From positions 15,023,837-15,087,836 of the forward strand of contig NC_087073.1 of NCBI RefSeq assembly GCF_026151205.1: a DNA stretch of 64,000 nt, given 5' to 3'. Under the pieces are notes generated by a model. It saw only the letters and a program-made list of their open reading frames with translations, was not told where the DNA came from and did no database searches. Made by a program: the position numbers and the translations under genes. How positions within the stretch are numbered: position 1 is the stretch's first letter; the number at the start of each line of letters is the position of its first letter. This stretch comes from Bolinopsis microptera. Taxonomy: Eukaryota > Ctenophora > Tentaculata > Lobata > Bolinopsidae. Positions 18,509 to 30,500 of this stretch are shown here, in pieces.

Positions 18509-21401
18509 ATGTCCAGGAACGGTCCTGTACTGCTGGTCCTGATGGGTAGCTTCAACCCCCCACACATGGCCCACCTCCGGACGTTGGAGATGGCTAAGGA
18601 TTTCCTTGTTCAACAATCACAACGCGTCATTGGGGGTTAGTGGTCTCTGCAATCTCCTTTTAAATCTCTGGTCAATATCCGGTCACTCTATTTTGTTGTT
18701 GATCGTTTGTTCATTGCTATGCAGGCAACCTGCGTTATAAAAATTGTGGTCACATGGACAATGAGGATTTCCTATTTACATGGCGTGCAAATCTCTCTCC
18801 TCCCAGGTGTGATGTCTCCAGTGCACAACGACTACAAGAAGTACAAGAAGACTCTGATAGACTACCAGGACCGGAGAGCCATGGTGGAGTTAGCAACACA
18901 GAACACCTGGATAAAGTGCAGTGTGTGGGAGGGCAAACAGAACTCCTGGACTCCTACCCGACAGGTATGACGTCATATCAATCTGAATCATTGTCTGCGC
19001 TGTTAGACAACGGATTACATTAGGGATCTCGGGGATTTAAATAAGTAAATTTAAATAACTTACTTGGGAAATGTGAGCTCAATTTCACATGGTATATTTC
19101 ATTTCTTCCCTCTTCTTATGGAAGAATCCATCCTTTCAGACGTTGGAAGCGCTACAAGAGCAAGCTAGAGTTGAGCACAACGAGCCTAACCTAGTGGCTA
19201 AGCTAGTTTGTGGAGCTGACTTGCTGGAGAGCTTTAGTGTACCTGGTTAGATCTTTTTAGTAAACTTTCTTTAATTTTCCTACCTTCTCTGTGTCACCCA
19301 TTATTGGATGAAATATATTATTACTGAAAGATTTAATCTGTTTGGATCAAAGATCTACCAATATTGCAATTGTTTGGGGAAATTGGTAGATCACCGACCG
19401 GCTATAAGCCGGTTATAAGCCGGCTATAAACCGGCTTATAGCCGGCTACAATTTTTATAGCCGGCTATAAGCCGGCTTATAGCCGGTTAGTAGCCGCTTA
19501 CATTTGTTGTTGAGCGACGGCTATTAGCCGGTTATAAGCCGGCTATTAGCCGTTTAGGTATCGGCTATAAGAAATTCAGTGAAAACGGCTATTAGCCGTT
19601 TAGGTATCGAAAGTGGTTATAAGCCGGCTTATAGCCGGCTACAATTTTTATAGCCGGCTATAAGCCGGCTTATAGCCGGTTAGTAGCCGCTTACATTTGT
19701 TGTTGAGCGACGGCTATTAGCCGGTTATAAGCCGGCTATTAGCCGTTTAGGTATCGGCTATAAGAAATTCAGTGAAAACGGCTATTAGCCGTTTAGGTAT
19801 CGAAAGTGGTTATAAGCCGGCTATAAGCCGGTTATAAGATATTAACTCAACTTCATCGTACTGAACGATAGTCAGGAGCCGGCTATAAGAAATTCAGCGA
19901 AAACGGCTATTAGCCGGTTATAAGCCGGCTATTAGCCGTTTAGGTATCGAAAGTGGTTATAAGCCGGCTATAAGATATTAACTTAACTTCATCGTACTGA
20001 ACTGAGTTAATATCTTATAACCAGCTTATAGCCGGCTTATAGCCGGCTTATAACCACTTTCGATACCTAAACGGCTAATAGCCGGCTATAACCGGCTAAT
20101 AGCCGTTTTCACTGAATTTCTTATAGCCGGCTCCTGACTATCGTTCAGTACGATGTAGTTGAGTTAATATCTTATAACCGGCTTATAACCACTTTTAATA
20201 CTAAAACGGCTAATAGCAGGCTTATAACCGGCTAATAGCCGTCGCTCAACAAAAAATGTAAGCGGCTACTAACCGGCTATAAGCCGGCTTATAGCCGGCT
20301 ATAAAAATTGTAGCCGGCTATAAGCCGGCTTATAGCCGGTTAGTAGCCGGCTTATAGCCGGTCGGTGATCTACCAACTGGCCATTGTTTGATATTAAGAG
20401 ATAACATCTATCGTGAACCCAAACGTCTGATTTCTAGATTTGTGGAAGTGGGAGGATATTGATAAGATACTGGGTAACCACGGAGTTTTACTATGTCGGA
20501 GGCAGGGCAGCAATCCAGATCAGTTCATCTTCAAGTGAGTTTTAACTTTTTTAAATGCTTTCTTTTATAAAGTTTCGTGGGGCTGGACAGAATGCTTTAA
20601 AACATCACAGTACCATTAATACCATGGGCCTAGCTGTGCTTACTATCAGTGACTGAGTGACCTGTTAGAGGTGTTCAATGTTAGTCTTAGTGAATTAAGT
20701 CATTGCTCCCCCCTCACAAACCCCTCCCCCCTCACAACCCCCTCCCCCCCCCCCCCCCCCTCACACCCCCCTCCCCCCCCCCCCCCCCCCCCCTCACAAC
20801 CCCCTCCCCCCCCCCTCCTCCTCTACAACCCCTCCTCCCAGACACGATCTGTGCTACAAACACCGCAGCAACATCAAGATAATCTACGAGCCTGTTAACA
20901 ATGACGTCAGCTCCACCGTACTGAGGACTTTGGCTGCCCGGAACTGCAGTCTTAGATTCCTGACTACAGGTGCTGAAGCAGAGAAAAACGACTATCAGCA
21001 CTACTGATACTTGTTTCTCTCTTTCTCTGTTATGGCTCATTATTGTGATCTATTCGTGTGATTCATGTGACTTGTAATACTTTGTTCGTATAGTTTAAGT
21101 GTGGAAGTGGATATTTTAATAGTGATATCTTACTACTACACTTAAACTTCTGTTAATGGTCCATTCTATTAATATCACTCTTTACAAATACTGAATTTGG
21201 TTCAAGTTTACTTGATCTGATAACTCATACAGTCAGTGCTTAATTTTTGGTGTTTTTTTGAGCTCAGACATTGTAGCTAAATACTTAAAATGTCGCTCGA
21301 AATCTTGTACACAATATTATTGTGAACTACACATGCTTTATCTTGCAGACTCCGTGTGTGACTACATATCAGAACGAAAGTTATACTGTCCTGACCAATA
21401 A
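18509..21401 (+). CDS. NMNAT: Nicotinamide/nicotinate mononucleotide adenylyltransferase
   Basis: Makes NAD (or deamido-NAD) from the mononucleotide and ATP. Exons: 18509-18635, 18807-18964, 19140-19245, 20438-20534, 20842-20969 and 21349-21401; phases agree and give 222 residues. Residues 9-23 hold the nucleotidyltransferase motif GSFNPPHMAHL (G-x-F-x-P-x-H-x-x-H). VMSPVHNDYKK follows at about 43-53 and matches the conserved ISPV-x-D-x-Y-KK segment; then LVCGADLLESF, and DVSSTVLR, which corresponds to the C-terminal ISST-x-x-R ATP signature. The protein is shorter than human NMNAT1 (279) because the central isoform-specific segment is short. There is no targeting peptide at the start, so it is probably nuclear or cytosolic. 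Intron 3 carries a palindromic element, and intron 4 a long C tract that runs almost to the acceptor at 20842. Confidence 0.93.
19383..20376. mobile_element. 994-bp palindromic element rich in ATAGCCGGCTTATA, in NMNAT intron 3
   Basis: Terminal inverted repeats begin TTGGTAGATCACCGACCGGC at 19383 and end with its complement at 20376. The interior is dozens of GCCGGCTATAAGCCGG palindromes arranged as two direct copies of about 190 bp (19430-19610 and 19617-19808) followed by inverted copies (20000-20360), so the whole can fold into one cruciform. No coding frame; a non-autonomous foldback-type element. Confidence 0.8.
20708..20838. repeat. C-rich low-complexity tract before the NMNAT acceptor
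   Basis: Runs of C separated by TCACAA and CT words over 130 bp. It acts as, or replaces, the polypyrimidine tract of the exon at 20842. Exact run lengths are likely uncertain. Confidence 0.85.
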
Positions 21402-24019
21402 TGTGCTCATTGGTTTCGTAACTGTTTTCTCCCGGCACCGATGCAAATGATGAGCAGATACCCTTATATGGGCATACTATGATGTTAGGATGACTGCATC
21501 TTATAGCAGATTGTTGTTTTGAGGTTTACTACAATTATAGTGATTTAATTCCGGAGTATTTACCAAATAGTTACAGACAATTTATATGAGTTAGGACGAT
21601 GGTGTGTTTTGAGTGTGTTCTACTTTTATAAACGTTCGTTATCTAACACAGCGTGATTTTTAAGCATATTTCAAAATTCCAATTTATACCTTAATGTGGA
21701 TATCGATTGATCTTTTTGTTGATTTTTTGTTTTTCATTGAATATTTTATTGCGATTGCACTTTTTACCTGAATTTAAGATAAAAGTTTAAGGAGTAAAAT
21801 GTTATAGTTGTACAGTATCATACCCTGCAATTGTTTAACATTTAAACCAAATATATTAGTGCCTTATTTTTCTGAAAAATCAGTCATTACTGCTGAATTT
21901 ATCCGATAAACAAATAAACAGACAGAATCCTTAAGTATGCTTTTAGTTTTACGCCAGCAAGGACAGAAACGGTGATGTTCAGTTTTCCGTACCATTACAG
22001 CTTACAGTGTGTTGACTCTCCGTATTTATTTGAGCTCCACCCTAGCTACACGAACAGCTTAATCAAGTGTGCTCTCCTCTGAGTCTGACAAGTCTGCTCT
22101 ACTCGGTGAGGAACCTTTCTCCACCGCTCCCACTAAATCGCTCGCCTAAATTTATAACAATTCTTGTGAAAAGGCCCTGAGGGTATTATGAAACTGAAAG
22201 CAATTCAGATCGGTGTATTTTTGGACGTTACCTAGCTTGCTATACTAGTCTATTGCTCGCTCCTCTGATATCTCACGTATCGGTATAGGAACTAGGAAGC
22301 AATTGAAATCGAAAATAGCGCCGCGCACAGGGACTGGCGTGCACGTGCCAGGTAATTTTCGACGCTGACATGACTAGCTAAACCCCCCCCCCCCCCCCCC
22401 CTGACGTAGGCACAGGGGGCCGGGGCAGAAACCAGATTTTCGATCGCAAACGCTGCTATTTGTCGCCAAAAGCAATTAACCTCATGACACATAACACATA
22501 ACAGTTGCTTTCGTCAAGTGTCAACGGGTGATACTCGTAAAATATTTGTTCTGCATATATAATTATATATATATGTACAGTCGCGTCGACGAGTCCAACT
22601 CGGCGCGCGTCCTGGTAGGTTGTCAACCTACAAGTCCTGGTAGGTTATAAACCTACAAGTCTATATGCTATAGCTGATAATCGCTTCTTTTGCAGATCAC
22701 GTGTTCAGGAAGCTTGAAAAGAACGGGGCCGCGCCACGCGCACAGGTTGATACATGTTTCGTATCCAAATATCAAAAATAAAGTCCGATTTCCTTCATGG
22801 TATGCCCCTTTTTCCGCCTTCGGCGGCGCGCACTTCGCGCGCGAAAAGTGGCATGCAACGTATGTCATTACCTGAGGACCCCAGGCTTTAATGTTGGTAA
22901 ATAGAGATTAGGCGGAATGACAGGCTGAGCGCGGCCCAGTAACGTATGTCAACGCACAGGCTAGGGATTGTTGACCAATGACCATTGCTAATGGTCTGGC
23001 CCGGCGCGCGCTACTTCGTAGCACTTACTGCATACTGGGCCGCGCTCAGCCTGTCATATCATTCCGCCTAATCTCTATTTATGAACATGATAGCCTAGCT
23101 GAGGTCCCCAGGTAACGTAGCACTTGATGCATGTTTCGTATCCTTCGGCGGCGTGCGCTTCGCGCGCGAAAAGTGGCATGCAACGTATGTCAACGTAGCA
23201 CTTGCCGTCAAGAAGAAAGCGGCGCGCGCTACTTCGAAGAAATTTAGACGAGTAACATCCGTCAATAGGGATTGCACTTGCAGATTGGCGAGCCGAGCCA
23301 CGTAAAGCTCTTTTAGCTCTCGTCGTTGTTCTCCGGGCAGTTATAAAAAACTGTAAGTGTACTACTCACTACTCCATCTCACAACTGGGGTCAGCTCGTG
23401 GTTATCAATTATAAATTTATTAATTGATAAGTACAACTGTTTCGGATTGCAGGTTGCAAGCCTATATTTTTTTGTTTATAATTATACTATGTCGAGGCGG
23501 AAATTGTACAGGAGACATGGAGACGTACCAGTGACCACCTACTCCACAATTGACAATGGCATCTGATACAATACCAATAGGGCAATGCAATTATATGCGA
23601 GTGAACAGTGGTACTGGTATGATTCAGGATTCTAGGGTTGGAGTCTGAAGACAGTTGGTATTAGCGATTTGCAGAATACTTTTCAAAATTTGGGCTCGGT
23701 CATATCGGCCTTGAAGTTGAATCTCGTCATCCGGCACTGTAGTGCCACTTATTGATTTGAACAATAGCTGAATAGCATAGCATTAGCAAGACCGACCGCC
23801 GGACCGCACTAGTCTACAAGATACTGATAATTGCACAGCTTTACCCTAAACAATAAACATGGACCATTCATTGAGTACAATTAGACTCTGTATTCAACAA
23901 TACAATTATCACCGTCCAGTCCTGCCCCCTGCATACTCTATAATCAATTTGATGTGATAGACTAGCATCACATTTGGTTTGTTTGACTTCATAGTGAATG
24001 GACAGTAATACTACGAAAC
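21402..24019. other. Intergenic region between NMNAT and the receptor gene
   Basis: 2.6 kb with no convincing gene. 21402-22300 is AT-rich 3'-flanking sequence, with an AATAAA near 21911. There is a C run near 22383-22400. 22580-23300 is a GC-rich repeat island (separate entry). Short frames here lack motifs. Confidence 0.6.
22580..23310. repeat. GC-rich composite repeat island, copy 1
   Basis: It contains CGTCGACGAGTCCAACTCGG, two direct copies of CACTTCGCGCGCGAAAAGTG-type sequence (22831-22855 and 23157-23182), an inverted pair of GGCGGAATGACAGGCTGAGC (about 22912 and 23040-23072) and GGCGCGCGCTACTTCGAAG (23221). All recur at 60640-62450 and one fragment at 41198-41260, so this is a dispersed family. 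Confidence 0.75.
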
Positions 24020-25611
24020 ATGACAGAAGTTCCTGCTATTGACTCCGTTACTCAAGCTGATATCACTATCAGTCCTCCACACACAAAACTCGAGTTTTAC
24101 TTGCTTCAAGCATACTTAAGTCTGTGTACGGTTTTGGTGATAGCCTTGAACTCACTGCTCTTATTTCTCCTCATCACTAAGGTAACTGTATTGTGGAGCC
24201 TAGAATAGTCACTCTTTCGTTTAAATTCAAGTCTAATCAGAAGAAAACGTACTGATATTTGAGCAAAACATCCCCGGTACGTAAACCCAAGCTCTATAGA
24301 AAAACCTCCAACTTTCTAAACCAAAATCCCTTGTTTACTACAGGTGAAGATCTCCAGATGCCCCTCATGTATCCCCGTGATGTTGATGTCTGTTTTGGGT
24401 CTGATAGAAGGTTTGTGTTCCACCCTACCTATCACCGTATCTCTGTACGGGCTGCTGGATCTTGAAAACCACCCCACCCTCTGTCCGTCAATGGTTGTGT
24501 TGCAAGGTCACGTGATTGTTGTCTACATTGTGAACAGCTGTAACGTGGCTCTGGAGGTAGGTTTGGGACTATGTTATCTTATTAGGTAATCCACTTTCTC
24601 GTATCCAGAAAGTTAAAAACTTTCCTCCGAGCAGTGACACCCCACCCCTGAACAATAAATTTCCTGCACGTCAGACTTGTAGACTCACGTACTTGTTTCC
24701 GGATGTGGGTCCGCTTTAGCAAGCAGCCAGACGAAGTACGAACACTATCGGCTCAAAGTTTTGAAGTTTGCCACCCACCCAAAACTACAAGCAGACTATT
24801 TTTCCAGAAATTCTTCGCGAAATTACCAACATTTTTCTACAATCTTAAACTCCACTTTTCCTCCTCCAGGCAGCGTGGGCCATGTCACATCGGTTCACAT
24901 ATCAACCGGGACACGGACTGGTCTATCTTATCTTATCTGGTGTTATCTCCCTGATCCTTCCTATTCCCTTAACTGCTGTCCACCTCTCCGGTGGTTCACA
25001 AGGCACGAGGGGAGCAGGTCCTAGCTTCTACCTGAACAAGAGAGTTGGACAGTGCGTGAGAGACTGGGGTGTTGGAAGTCGTGCTGGGTTTCTGTTTTAC
25101 GTCTCATTCTCTTTAGTGCTGGATGTGATGGTTATTGTGTGTCTGTTCGGTTGTTCTGTGGTAGTTTACGTAAGTTTTAGCACCCAATTTATAGCAGAAG
25201 TAGAACACAATTGATGCAAAATCTCTTTTTGACAAATCTATATCGTCGGTTTTAATACTTAACCAAATTTATGACCAGGTCTACATTTGTAAGAGCAAGA
25301 AAGAGTTCCACAGGGAAACGTTCCAGGATAGCAAAGCAAGGAAAAGAGCGCAAGATGTGGGTATAGCAAAGTCTGCAATGTTCGAGACGGTGGGAAGTGC
25401 GTTACCATGGTTACCAAGTGTCCTGGGAACAGTAGCACTGGCAACTAACAGATCCGGCATGTCACTCCTTCTGGAGATTGGGACATGGTCTTCTCATTCC
25501 CTATACTGGATATCACCACTGCTCTGTCTCATTCTCAACACTGCTCTTAAGAGAGCTCTTGGTTGCCTCCGGATGGACATTGCCAAGATTCTCAGGCGAA
25601 TGAAGAGCTGA
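24020..25611 (+). CDS. Divergent class A-like seven-transmembrane receptor
   Basis: Four exons, all phase 0: 24020-24181, 24344-24556, 24870-25169 and 25279-25611; 335 residues. Seven hydrophobic segments can be placed at about residues 26-53, 62-89, 98-123, 139-165, 195-222, 255-280 and 290-318. A Cys at the start of segment 3 (TLCPSM) and one in the second outer loop (VGQCVRDW) sit where class A receptors form their disulphide. Segment 6 has LPWLP, comparable with CWxP, and segment 7 has SPLLCLILN, comparable with NPxxY. The DRY position reads EAA after NVAL, so the G-protein switch is atypical. The N-terminus is short with no signal peptide. No ligand can be suggested. The in-phase joins and membrane topology make the gene model credible; subfamily unknown. 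Confidence 0.65.
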
Positions 25612-27529
25612 TCTGTGTGCTAGACGTTGAAATACAGCCTTCTTGATGAAGATAACATGCGAGCCAGGAGGACACTCATCATTATTTATTACCATAAACT
25701 GACCAAACTCGACAACATTCTCAATGTTGGTAGGAACATAATTTTCGTAAAAACAATGAAAACTCATCGATATTTATTATGTGTAACGTCAAACAAATGA
25801 TTAAAACATGAAGAAAACAGACAAGCTGGTAACATCTGTAATACTATGACACTGGAAACGGGAGTATTAAAGTCTCTTAAAAATTATCTTATTGCAGTCC
25901 AGAATGAACATAAAAATCAGGAAACGAATTAAAATATTATGTATTTTAAGCAAAAAGTTTGACAATGAATTATTAATTGTTAAGATTAATAGTCTTGTAG
26001 CAAATGGAATTTTCAGTTCATATTATTGTTTCATTAATGTAACCGTAACCGTTATTGGAAGTTTCAGTTAAAATCCGTCGGTTAGAATTGGTAACCACAA
26101 ACAAAATACTGGTACATCAATATTACTTGCATGCATACAAATCGTTTAATATGTATGTTAATGAATTATGTCATGATACGAATACAAAACAAATTCTATT
26201 CAGTTCATCTCAGAACAACCGATTACAAGTTCGATTAAATTATATGCAAATAATTACCAAAACATAGTATCCAAATCATCAAAGAATTCAAAATAAGCCC
26301 CTTTAAAATCATAAAATATTACCAGGAATCGTCATTGTACGTGATTCTGTAGTGTTACCGATGAAATGATTATGGAGTTTCTGAATGATACCTGTGTGAA
26401 TGATGTGATATTACTCTAGCGTTCTTATCATATCAATGAATGAACGGCCCATGCCAATACAGATTAACTTAAGGGTGTATTTCTGATCACCTCTGATCAC
26501 TTTTCTAAATCCCAACCCTGCTCAATATTCCACAATGATAAAAAGTTTTAAAAATTTCATCAACAAAATATTATACTGATATTACAAAGAACGCAACTTG
26601 GAACTGGTAAATCATTCCAGCAATTTTAGAAAAAAATTGCTTACTGCATTATTTAACAACCAATAAAGATTAAAAAATGGGGAAATAATCGGATAATGAA
26701 GCAAATCAACACTTGTGGGCCCAGGAAACCAATATATATAATATATATTAATATGTATTTATTGAGGTACTCATAGTAAATACTGTCTGAAGCGGTTTGA
26801 AAAGTTACTGTGAAATATCTTAGAGCCTTTTTTTAATTTTATCGGTGATTTTAAAACTTCACAGCCCGATGATTGGTGTTGAAGTATAAAAATATCAGCT
26901 GACGTAAAAAAAACTCCACTGTACTACAAAAATGAAAAATGCGGATAGCCTCTAATCCTAAAACCGATTTCGAAAGATTTGCAAACAGGAATACTGCAAG
27001 TTATTTGAGTGTATTTAAAGAAATGAAACTGTAAAAATTATCCCCTACAAAAACTCAAAACTGTCACTCAGCGGTAGAACCAAGCAATTCCACCAACAAA
27101 TAGTTAGTAAAATATGCTGCGTGCTATACCACGAGGACAGCCCTCTAGGGCCATTTTCACACCTGAGATTATCTACTGGCCTGATATAATGATATAACTA
27201 CCCGAATATAACTAAGTTCCTGAGTACAATGATTATATTTAAATTAAATTATATACAACAAAAAACGAGTGAGAAATAATCAGTAAAAACATTAAGTTAG
27301 AGCCCGGATAACAATTACCAAACAGAGGCACCCGTATTTCATATGGTGACATTTTAATTATCTAAAATGAATCATCACAAAATTTTCCAATCGTAGAAAA
27401 GTAGAAAACAATGGATTCATTCTTGTTGTACTGACGAAGCGAGATGAGGGTGCCCCCAAGAGCTATTTCACAAACCGAAGCTAGATAGCAACATGATACA
27501 AAAGATCAGCGAACATCAAGGTAAATATG
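25612..27529. other. Convergent intergenic region between the receptor and Slingshot
   Basis: 1.9 kb, AT-rich, holding the 3' ends of two genes that face each other. On the minus strand an AATAAA equivalent (TTTATT at about 26757) could end the Slingshot transcript. No gene or repeat family recognised. Confidence 0.55.
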
Positions 27530-30500
27530 TCACGACTCGATTGCAGCGTCAATCATAGCGTCAATCATGACGTCATACGTGACCAGATCTGCGCCACTCT
27601 GGCAGCGTCTCTTGGGGAGCAGGGGTAGCCCGTTACTGTCAGTCAAACTCAGATAGTCCGGCATACTCATCCTGTTTTTCTTATCGTACGCCTTCCCCTC
27701 CCTCTCCGCTTGTCTGGCGATCTCCTCGCTGGCACTCTGCTTGCTGTATTGCTTGTCCGGACGAGGAGAGAGAAGACGTTCTATTATCTTCTTGATGCTT
27801 GCACAGATCTTCTGACCTCCTTGTCTCAACTTTGTGTGATCTTTTTTCTGTTTCCGGCCCTGCTTCGTGTCTGAGGGTAATCAGATTTAGGTGTTCTGTG
27901 TTTATGCTTTTTATAGTAGCCTAGATTTAAAACGTACGGTTCTCTCATTGTTAAAGCGTGACCATGATAAAGAGGTAAAGGTTCGTGCCAGAATTTAGAG
28001 ATTCATCAAGCAGTATCATAGTTGAACTGAGAATACTGTTTAAGATAAGAGTTGAAATTAGTAAATATCACGTGACACTACTAATCCTAATATCACGTGA
28101 CACTACGAGCCTAATGCTAATATGATGTAAAGCTTACGAGCGTGGCGATAAACCTTCTTCAGAATCAAACAACTGATATATGTTAAATTTGAGCCTATCG
28201 AAAGATAGATGCTTCAAAAGCAAAATAATCGATGCTTTGCTTAAAATAAATAAGCCCAAGAACTGACGACACCGAATCGTTTCTGTCGTCAATACATCCG
28301 ATATAATGATTCTGTCGTTAATACACCCAGATATAATGATTCTGTCTTCAATACATCCAGATATAATGATTCTGTCGTCAATACATCCAGATATAATGAT
28401 ATCTGTCGTCAATACATCCAGATATAATGATATCTGTCGTCAATACATCCAGATATAATGATTTTGTCGTCAATACATCCAGATATAATGATTCTGTCGT
28501 CAATACATACAGATATAATGATTCTGTCGTCAATACATCCAGATATAATGATTCTGAATCAAATACGAAGCAAAACTGCTTTCTCAGAACCTCAGAATAC
28601 TAGCTTTAAAATAATTGTTGCTAATGAAGAAGATGTTTAGAATGTTCCGAGAGATTTTTTGTTTTTAAATTTAGAAGTAATCATAATCTACTTTTTATCT
28701 ACGATGAGATGACATAATTGTCATATGACTATGCTTTATTGCTTTAATGGGTTACGAAAGATATCGCATCTTGTCTTTGGGAATTTAATCTATGGCAGTC
28801 TTGCTATAGTTACCCAGATTTTGTCTGTATTCGGCTGTATCATTGTCTCTGAAGTTTCATCCAAATTGAAAAACAGTTGGATAAATAATATGACTTTATA
28901 TACGTGGCTGAATGACCACTTAAGTATCAGTTATATTATTTAATCAATTTATTGGCATTATCCCACATTATGATTAATGAAACTATTTAAAGAAAAGCCG
29001 TGCAGTTCAGTATTTTCAAATGAGCCGTAAAATAAAGATCTACGGCCATTGAGAAACTAAGTCACACAATGAAATCAGATTAAAACTGTCCTCTCTTAAC
29101 TTAACTTAAAATAGGCTAGAAAGCTGGTGTCAAGGCATACCAGTATCTGGAATATGGTATGTGGAAAATTCTAATCGCTAACAATAATATTAATATAGAT
29201 CTGATAATCACAATCAGAAGTGTTAACTCGTTGAGTCCGAATGGGTAGAATCATTCACGGCACACAATTATTTGTTGAAATGTGCTGAAGACGTGGGAGT
29301 GAGTTGAATCACAGAACAAAATAAGACAGCAAATGCTACAGATTTTTACCACTATCGGAATACATCGTCAACCAATGATGAGTCCTCCTCCTCATCCGCT
29401 AAAATGAAAACAGTTCCAGATCTAAATTAACAGTTTCCGTTCTTCTCGAACAATTCTATTTGTGGAACCCAAATATTTAGTTAATCAAGAGAATCAGAGG
29501 AGTGTACTAAACTCGCAGCTTGTGAACTCACCTATGCTATTTGGCGTTGTGTATTCGGCCCAGGACTGGGTTTGCTTTACTTTCTTGTTACGTTTGGTAA
29601 CAGTGGTATTACTTCCAGCACTACGAACCCTGTCACGAGTTTGTTCGACCGTGAAGAAGTTTTCTGCCTCATTTCTCACCTGAGGTTAAAGAATTTGTGT
29701 TAATAACATGAAGCTGCACCGTCAAATGGGAACAACGACAAATGGTACAAACGACAGTTGTTGTGATGCTGCAACGTTGATGATTTTTCTAAAAAGGAAA
29801 AATCCGCGTAGATTTCGTTAGCAGGTGGCAATTTTGACAGGTTATGTTCATGCATTTGCAGAAAAACGGGACACTTCTAGATATTTCACAGAGCTGCAGC
29901 TCTCATGGTCACACACTATATTCACACGCACACACGGAGAAGGAATGATTCCTGTTGCAGTCTTCACACCCATATCACACATCATGCAACTTAGCTGGGC
30001 TATTACCGGACTCTGAAATTGAGCCTGTGATGAAATATATAATTGTATGTGAATTTAAAGTTTCATACCTTCCACCAATCACCATAAAGATAATCCTACG
30101 GCTACACGGGTTAAAAATGTGTTTGAATCAGGAGATACTGTAAGGTAAACAATAGTCTCACCTCAATCTGGATAACACAACTCCTTACATGGACACCCCC
30201 ATTAACAGCACTGCGTCTGAAGCTCTGGCTGGTCTTCATCCGGTGAACTACCCGTTCAGCGATCTGACTCTGTATCTCACAGTCACCCACCACCCCACCT
30301 GTAACTGCTTCTACCTCGTGCTCTAGATCAGCAGGACTGTACGGACCGTCAGCACTCAGCTGGTCGTACGGTTCAACAGTGGGTTCCCCTTCAGCACGTG
30401 GGGCATGAGCCGCGCACATATCATGTGTGACGTCATCAGCACGTGTGCTGTCAGCCGCGCAATCATGGTCATCTGGCTGAGTAGTTGGGGACAATGAGTT

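Noticed and set aside
22540-22660. Possible hammerhead ribozyme around CGTCGACGAGTCC
   Set aside because: The motif resembles part of a hammerhead, but I could not find the paired CUGAUGA and GAAA cores in order.
28281-28640. CRISPR-like array or repeat-protein gene
   Set aside because: Units are contiguous without unique spacers, in a eukaryotic intron; a minisatellite explains it.
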